Assembly (NCBI GenBank): GCA_031308135.1
Contig: JAHLJT010009436.1
Coordinates: forward strand, 145,025,216 to 145,089,215
Direction of reading: 5' to 3'
Length of the DNA stretch: 64,000 bases
Source: Acheta domesticus
Lineage: Eukaryota; Arthropoda; Insecta; Orthoptera; Gryllidae
The translations under genes and the position numbers were made by a program. Positions 59,241-64,000 of this stretch are shown here, in pieces (the first letter of the stretch is position 1; every line of letters starts with the position of its first letter). The notes under the pieces are model-generated. The model saw only the letters and a program-made list of their open reading frames with translations. It had not been told where the DNA came from and did no database searches.

Positions 59241-61055
59241 ATGGCCTCAGAAGCGGAAATGGTGCAAGTGCTAGAGGATATGATAAAGCGGCAGCTAGAA
59301 TTTGGGGAGCAAATGGAACGGCAGCATCGGCAGTTTATGGAAGATTTGGAGAGGCAGCAGGAAGAACGGCAGCAGCAGATGGCAGCCTGGGAAAAACGCA
59401 ACAAGCTATGGTTGGACGGCACGCCGCAGCAGGCGTGTGCACGGAACGCGTCTGACGCGGCCGGGGCGATTGGAGTGGCGACGCCGCGGGTCGCATCGCA
59501 GGAGACACGTGACGCCCCTACAGGTGCAGGCAGCCGCACGGGGGTGCGGCGCAGCAGTCGGCGCGAGGACAACCATACGTCTGCAGGAGGCGCTGGGGCA
59601 GCAAGCTGCCATGGTGGCGAGAAGGCATCTCGGAAGTCGGCTAGAGGCCGCGACACCAATAGCGCGGTCCGGCCGAGCGCGCAGCATGGTAGCCAGGAGA
59701 AGGTCGCCGCGAGGGCGACGCAGCGCAGTACTACTAGAGGCCGCGTAGCTGATAACGCGGCGAGGGCAAGCAGGCGGCCGGGTGAGCAGCGGGTCCAGAG
59801 CGCAGCGCGGCAGGCAACGAGGACGCAGATAAATGCAGAGGAAGCATTCTGGAAGGCATCGAGCTCGGCGCGGAGGCCGAGTGAGCGACGACAAAGGGAG
59901 CCACGAAGGGTAATGGAGTTCACTGTGGTACAAAGCAAGAGGGAAATGTGCTCAAAGCGAGGTAGGAACTGCACAAGCTATAGTCTTAGCAAAAGTAGGA
60001 ATACGTGTAATAGCAGCAAGGAAGTGAAGCTATTCTGTAAGAACTTGGTGATTAGCGTCAGAGACCTAAGGAAAGGAATTAAAATATATCGGAAAATGTG
60101 TGGCGTAAGTGGTAGCGGTAGTATAATAGGCGGTCAGCACAGATTGAGCACCAAGATTTACAGTGAGTTAAAGCCAAAGGACACGGCAAGAAAATGTAAA
60201 CCAGTACTAGTAAGAAACGCGTGGCAGGAGCTAGCAGAATTAAGTAGTAAATTTAGGTCACAAGATGACGGGCTTAGTGAAAATTTAGGAGGGAAACTGG
60301 TAAAAGGCAAGGCAGTGCTAGAATCGGAGTTTCAGGTCATGGACACGCAGCAGCAGGCACAGCCAGGTAGCGAGGCTGGCGAGGTACAGACACCAGGTAG
60401 CGGGGCAGCCGCCCCGGAGAGGTCAGCCGGGCAGGTAACGCAGCGCCGTCCGGCAGGAGGCCGCGGCTCGAGTGAGCCGGTGCAACAGGGCAGGCAGCAA
60501 GCGGCCGAGGCAGCAGCTCAAGTCGGGACCACAGGATGTGACCACGGGGGCAAGTCTAACGACGACGAGCAAGCGAGAGCTTTTCATGGTAAAATGCGAG
60601 GAGTGAACTATGACATGGTAAAAAGGGTAGAAATATACCATAAGTGGGTAGTGCAAGACGATCGCGGGTACATAGAGGTAGACCAGGTTGAATTAGGCAC
60701 GAAACTGGCTAGTGAGCTCAAGAATGAGGTGAACAGTAGAAAACCCTGTGTTAGGGATAGTTATTCAACGAGTGGCGCGCTGGGAAATCGGTTAGAAAGA
60801 TGGCAGGTGTCAGCAAATGAGCTACAGGACATGAGGCTAGACTTTGCATTTAAGCAAGAATTCGAGGAGGCCAGTGTAGGGGGCAGTGGAAAACAATGTG
60901 ACATGATGCCCGTAGTTAGTGAAGCTAAGTCCAAAAATTGGGTGACGAAAAGTGACTCAAATGCTTCGCAGCAAGCAAAGTTACGGGGCCTGGTAGCGCG
61001 TGTGTTTCGAGAGCGGTGCGTCAAGAGCAACAGTGGCAGGTCTAACCAAACGTAA
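59241..61055 (+). CDS. Gag-like protein of the LTR retrotransposon, 604 residues
   Basis: Presumed to package the element's RNA; this is inferred from position and the N-terminus. The frame opens at 59,187, but I prefer the ATG at 59,241. It has a better context (GCAAAATGG) and begins MASEAEMVQVLEDMIKRQLE, which runs into a Gln/Glu/Arg-rich coiled coil of about 50 residues, as in many Ty3/Gypsy Gags. Next comes an Ala/Arg/Gly-rich disordered region encoded by GC-rich DNA. Two diverged copies of a ~90-residue module follow (about 60,055-60,335 and 60,600-60,870), separated by a second Ala/Gln/Gly-rich linker. No CCHC knuckle, protease DTG/DSG or RT motif is visible. A frame with all codons open in a young element suggests the protein is used. 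Known homologues were not recognised. Confidence 0.75.
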   Translation: MASEAEMVQVLEDMIKRQLEFGEQMERQHRQFMEDLERQQEERQQQMAAWEKRNKLWLDGTPQQACARNASDAAGAIGVATPRVASQETRDAPTGAGSRTGVRRSSRREDNHTSAGGAGAASCHGGEKASRKSARGRDTNSAVRPSAQHGSQEKVAARATQRSTTRGRVADNAARASRRPGEQRVQSAARQATRTQINAEEAFWKASSSARRPSERRQREPRRVMEFTVVQSKREMCSKRGRNCTSYSLSKSRNTCNSSKEVKLFCKNLVISVRDLRKGIKIYRKMCGVSGSGSIIGGQHRLSTKIYSELKPKDTARKCKPVLVRNAWQELAELSSKFRSQDDGLSENLGGKLVKGKAVLESEFQVMDTQQQAQPGSEAGEVQTPGSGAAAPERSAGQVTQRRPAGGRGSSEPVQQGRQQAAEAAAQVGTTGCDHGGKSNDDEQARAFHGKMRGVNYDMVKRVEIYHKWVVQDDRGYIEVDQVELGTKLASELKNEVNSRKPCVRDSYSTSGALGNRLERWQVSANELQDMRLDFAFKQEFEEASVGGSGKQCDMMPVVSEAKSKNWVTKSDSNASQQAKLRGLVARVFRERCVKSNSGRSNQT

Positions 61056-61287
61056 AACCATATGGAAGAGGTGTTCAAATACACATGATAGAGTGATGCC
61101 ATGGGTTGGACAGCAGGAAACAGTAGTAATGCTAGGGCAAAATGCGGTGAAAGTGAAACGCGGGATAACAATTCAAGTATCCAGTGGAAATGGCATCCGG
61201 AAATTAGTTTTCGCAAGTGTTCAGCTAGTAAGGGTGAAAAGAGTATACTTAGATTACTATCAAAGAAAGGTTAAGGAAAAAAGCTGA
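61000..61287 (+). CDS. Possible second small ORF of the LTR element
   Basis: A 95-codon frame overlaps the end of the Gag-like ORF by 56 bases in another frame and starts at an internal ATG. It is basic, with a K/R/Y-rich end, and shows no recognised domain. It could be a frameshift extension of the larger ORF or chance. Confidence 0.3.
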   Translation: MCFESGASRATVAGLTKRKTIWKRCSNTHDRVMPWVGQQETVVMLGQNAVKVKRGITIQVSSGNGIRKLVFASVQLVRVKRVYLDYYQRKVKEKS

Positions 61288-61289
61288 CA

Positions 61290-61754
61290 GATTTTCCAGT
61301 TATGGGGTGCATTATGTTTCTGTTTCACATTTGTTAAAGTTTAATTTAAATGTATTATTTGACAATGGAAATTATTTGAGTGTATTCATTTTGACGAAGT
61401 GTGTCAAGTAAATGTGGTGAATCAAAGTTAATTATTTTGGTTTCTCAAGCACCTGGTTTCAAATGTACAGATGGTAACTGGGAATTTGTTAAGGTCATGA
61501 GGTCGTGTTCATGCTGATTGTTTTATTTTGACGTACGTTTAGCGAAGAGCTATTTTCGTATATTTGTACAACAATGTAAAATGCCAGAGAAGTTAGGAAG
61601 TTTCATGTGTACCATGAGGAGATGTATTATGGTTGTAAAACGCAAGTGCCGTAATGTAGACGCAGGACTGCGATCAGTTTCTTATGTCTTATGAGTTTGT
61701 TACAGTGACTGTCCCCTGAGCAACGAATGGAGCGTGCCTCTATTCGTTGCATTT
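61290..61754 (+). other. Non-coding 3' interior of the LTR element
   Basis: AT-richer sequence with no open frame of note, leading to the polypurine tract. Confidence 0.6.
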
Positions 61755-61766
61755 GGGTGGGGAGGG
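61755..61766 (+). other. Polypurine tract
   Basis: GGGTGGGGAGGG lies immediately before the 3' LTR, where plus-strand priming is expected. One T interrupts the purines. Confidence 0.85.
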
Positions 61767-62139
61767 TGTAGTATATGGCCGGCAATTCGAAATTGCCGCG
61801 GCAAAGAGCGCCGGCGGCGTGCACAGAGCGTCGGCAGCAGGAGCGCAGAGTTTCGCCGAACGCGCCAAAAAGCGCGCTCAATGACTACTCCTTGGACTTC
61901 AAGCACCATCAAGCGAGCCAATTAGGAGGAGCCGCGAGAAGCCATACGCGGGAGCTGGCCGACATAAAAAGGCGCCGGCGGCAGATCTCAGGAGACAGAG
62001 TGCGCGCTGCGTAGTGTAAGCCGGACGGCAGAATGTTTTACTAGAGTTTTGTTGCATCTGTACATGGCGGCCGAGTGGGCCAAGATTTTGTATATAATAA
62101 ATCTCCTTTTAAGAAAGCACGTGTTTCTGAGATACAACA
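61767..62139 (+). repeat. 3' LTR
   Basis: Identical to the 5' LTR except one base (CGCCGAG versus CGCAGAG near 61,847). It is followed directly by the target duplication GTTTC. Confidence 0.95.
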
Positions 62140-62144
62140 GTTTC

Positions 62145-63180
62145 TTTCTTCTTGTTTTGTGGTACGGGAGCATTTCCGGAGATCAAACAGCAATAGCCCC
62201 CACGGTTATTCGAACTACACCTTACCAGATAATGTTTTTTGAGACTCAAAACGTCGATGAAAACATTTACCATATTCATTGCTCTCAGCCTCACAATTTT
62301 TAGTAAAAATGTTAGAATGGTAAATAAAAAGTGTAAGCTGAGAGACATATTGTATCCCACTTATGGTAATGTCTCTAAGAACAAGATACTCATAATTGTT
62401 TACCCTTGTTTTCCAAAGAAGTTATTTCGGCTCCATGAAAAGTATGCCATGCATTCTCAGCATTATTTAATGGGCTCCATGTACTTCAAAGGCTACATCT
62501 CGTCAAATGCACCATCCTATACCAATTTTATCACTTCGAACAAGCCAGGTACTTCGTTGAAAAATACATTACATTTTTCGATTGAGAAATATTTCTCGTA
62601 TGGCTATCTACGGCCGTTTGCAAAAAAAATGAAACTTTGGTATCTTCTGCGAGATAGTTGCCTCATTGAATCTATCGGAAAACAACTCTGCCTTGACTTT
62701 TGAAAGTTCTTAATTTCTCGCTAGGTTATTTTATTAATTCCCAATGATCTTGTGATATTCAAATTTAACGTTCGGAATAAATTCAAGATCCATACTTGTG
62801 GAGGATTGAGGATTACAAATCTCGCCTTCTGAGTGTAACGAATAACATTGAGGAGGAAGATGAGGTACCAAAAATTAATTAATGTGTCTTTGTTTTTTGA
62901 AGTAAATGGTAAGTCAAGATATCAAATGTTATTTCTTGTTTGATATGCCCTTTGTTGGTGGAATCATTCTAAAGTAGCAATCATAGAATAATTATTTGGT
63001 TCGCACCATACCATAGGAATGGCCATCGAATGTTTCTCGTGATTCAACTGATCAAGGAGGCTAGTTATACAGCGGACATGTGCGCCCAAGTCTTATCATG
63101 GATCAAAAGGTATTTTTTGGATTATTTTCGTGTTCAGGGGGCTAAGTTGAACCGAGAAACTTATACAATTCTCATGTCAA
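62145..63180. other. AT-rich DNA with an unassigned 154-codon frame
   Basis: The plus-strand frame at 62,239-62,703 starts with a hydrophobic stretch after the second Met but has no recognised family. Given the local AT content I do not call it a gene. Confidence 0.35.
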
Positions 63181-63570
63181 AAATTGTTGTTGACCAGTGG
63201 CTCCACCTAAGAAGGTGGTCATCTCTAAGCCCTGACTGCTCTCCCAACGTGTGTGGAGATGTGTGTGCTTGAGTGGAGAAAGTGTAGAGAGAATGAGGAA
63301 GGAAAGTTCGCGAGCATTCTGCGACTCGTTTGTTAAAGTACTGCCCCGCCTTTCGCCTGGTGTTTATCCTAGAAAACACGTAAAATTACATGTAAGAGAA
63401 CTTGGATGCTAGAATTCTTGTCCAGAATGAAGATTCGATCTAGCTGTCTAGCTATGGTCACAGTGCCCCACCTTCGAGACTCAATCCGTAAGACCTTCAG
63501 ATCAGAGTTGCTTTAATAGCAATTGTGGTTGCCTTGAGCCATCTCATCCGGTGCTTGTTCATAACAGAAA
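63180..63570. repeat. Interspersed repeat, copy 2 of the family at 28.35 kb
   Basis: It shares GAATGAGGAAGGAAAG, GACTCGTTTGTTAAAGTA, TTTCGCCTGGTGTTTAT and a final GTTGCCTTGAGCCATCTCAT with the 28-kb copy, in the same order. GATTCGATCTAGC near 63,433 may be a degenerate tRNA-type promoter remnant. Confidence 0.6.
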
Positions 63571-64000
63571 TATGTCATTCAGCTGCGTACACCACTTGTG
63601 GGCAACTTACATAACTTTTCAGGAGAGCAAAAAAACATTCCATGAATAAATTGGTAGACATTTGAAGCATGGAAATTATTGTGCACTTTCTGAAGGTATT
63701 GTAATTACAAATTAACGTTTGACTGTATTCCAAACTCGAACTATGGTGTTGAAATTATTCGATAAAGGAGAGGTGTATGAACTATGGTGGGTTTTTCTTT
63801 CAAATAACAGAAAAATTTGTATATAAAAATTATTTATTTGGGGAAGTAATATTACAATATTTGAAGAAATAGTTCAATACGTTAACGCACTTAATCAATT
63901 TGGAATATTATTGACCAACTTATTATTCTTGCCACTGCTATTTTCATTATCGGTGTTTTCGTTTTCCCATTAGCATCTGCCACTAACGACAAATTTAGAT
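63570..64000. other. AT-rich DNA, no gene seen
   Basis: Nothing recognisable to the window end. Confidence 0.5.

Larger units (their letters stand above)
58546..62139 (+). mobile_element. Young LTR retrotransposon without pol (non-autonomous)
   Basis: A 3,594-base element with 373-base direct LTRs at both ends. The target duplication GTTTC sits at 58,541-58,545 and 62,140-62,144. It has a polypurine tract before the 3' LTR and a tRNA-primer-like sequence directly after the 5' LTR. The single long ORF (59,241-61,055) has a Gag-like start. No protease, RT, RNase H or integrase motif was found in the 2.85-kb interior, so it must rely on enzymes from another element. The LTRs differ at one base, so insertion is recent. 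The structure is that of a Ty3/Gypsy-like non-autonomous element, but the superfamily is inferred from layout only. Confidence 0.93.

Noticed and set aside
62239..62703. 154-codon plus-strand frame with a signal-peptide-like start
   Set aside because: No recognised domain or supporting splice or promoter signal; left as unassigned.

Overview
The window looks like nuclear DNA from a large, repeat-rich arthropod genome, most likely an insect and perhaps a polyneopteran such as a stick insect, cockroach or termite. The evidence is an AT-rich background with short islands of extreme GC and CpG density, long microsatellites, tRNA-derived SINEs, several decayed LINE lineages (jockey-like, RTE-like, R4/Dong-like), a TTAA-flanked DNA transposon and a young LTR retrotransposon. 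The lineage is an inference from repeat content. I found no complete, recognisable host protein-coding gene and no convincing functional tRNA or rRNA gene. The window is probably intergenic or intronic.

Layout. 0-10 kb: an old ~305-bp tandem repeat (about 0.6-2.1 kb), a LINE RT-tail fragment (5.5-6.3 kb), a jockey-like LINE with RT motifs A, B and C split over frames (7.4-8.7 kb) and a ~367-bp tandem repeat (8.8-9.8 kb). 11-12.4 kb: the largest CpG island. 13.1-14.5 kb: a DNA transposon with TTAA flanks, inverted ends and a decayed transposase C-terminus. 16.8 kb: a 30-bp-arm hairpin. 17.6-20.7 kb: a LINE graveyard in which R4/Dong-type 3' ends lie head to tail, joined by (AAT)n arrays, next to RTE-like RT and endonuclease fragments. 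23-29.6 kb: purine-rich and GC-rich minisatellites and CpG islands. 32.3-34.1 kb: two SINE copies in opposite orientation, the second enclosed by a perfect 53-bp inverted repeat, then another hairpin. 34.5-35.1 kb: a CpG island with a TATA box and a pyrimidine tract. 35.9-36.7 kb: a probable MITE. 38-57 kb: mostly AT-rich with SINEs, microsatellites, and GC islands at 44.4, 50, 54.4 and 56.3 kb.

The clearest functional unit is an LTR retrotransposon at 58,546-62,139. It has 373-bp LTRs differing at one base, 5-bp target duplications (GTTTC), a polypurine tract, and one long ORF with a Gag-like coiled-coil start but no protease, reverse transcriptase or integrase. Its leader repeats the sequence next to the LTR (the expected primer-binding site) three times, each copy able to pair with a complementary segment. 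Its protein contains two diverged copies of a ~90-residue module. This looks like a recently mobile, non-autonomous element and is my best candidate for something undescribed.
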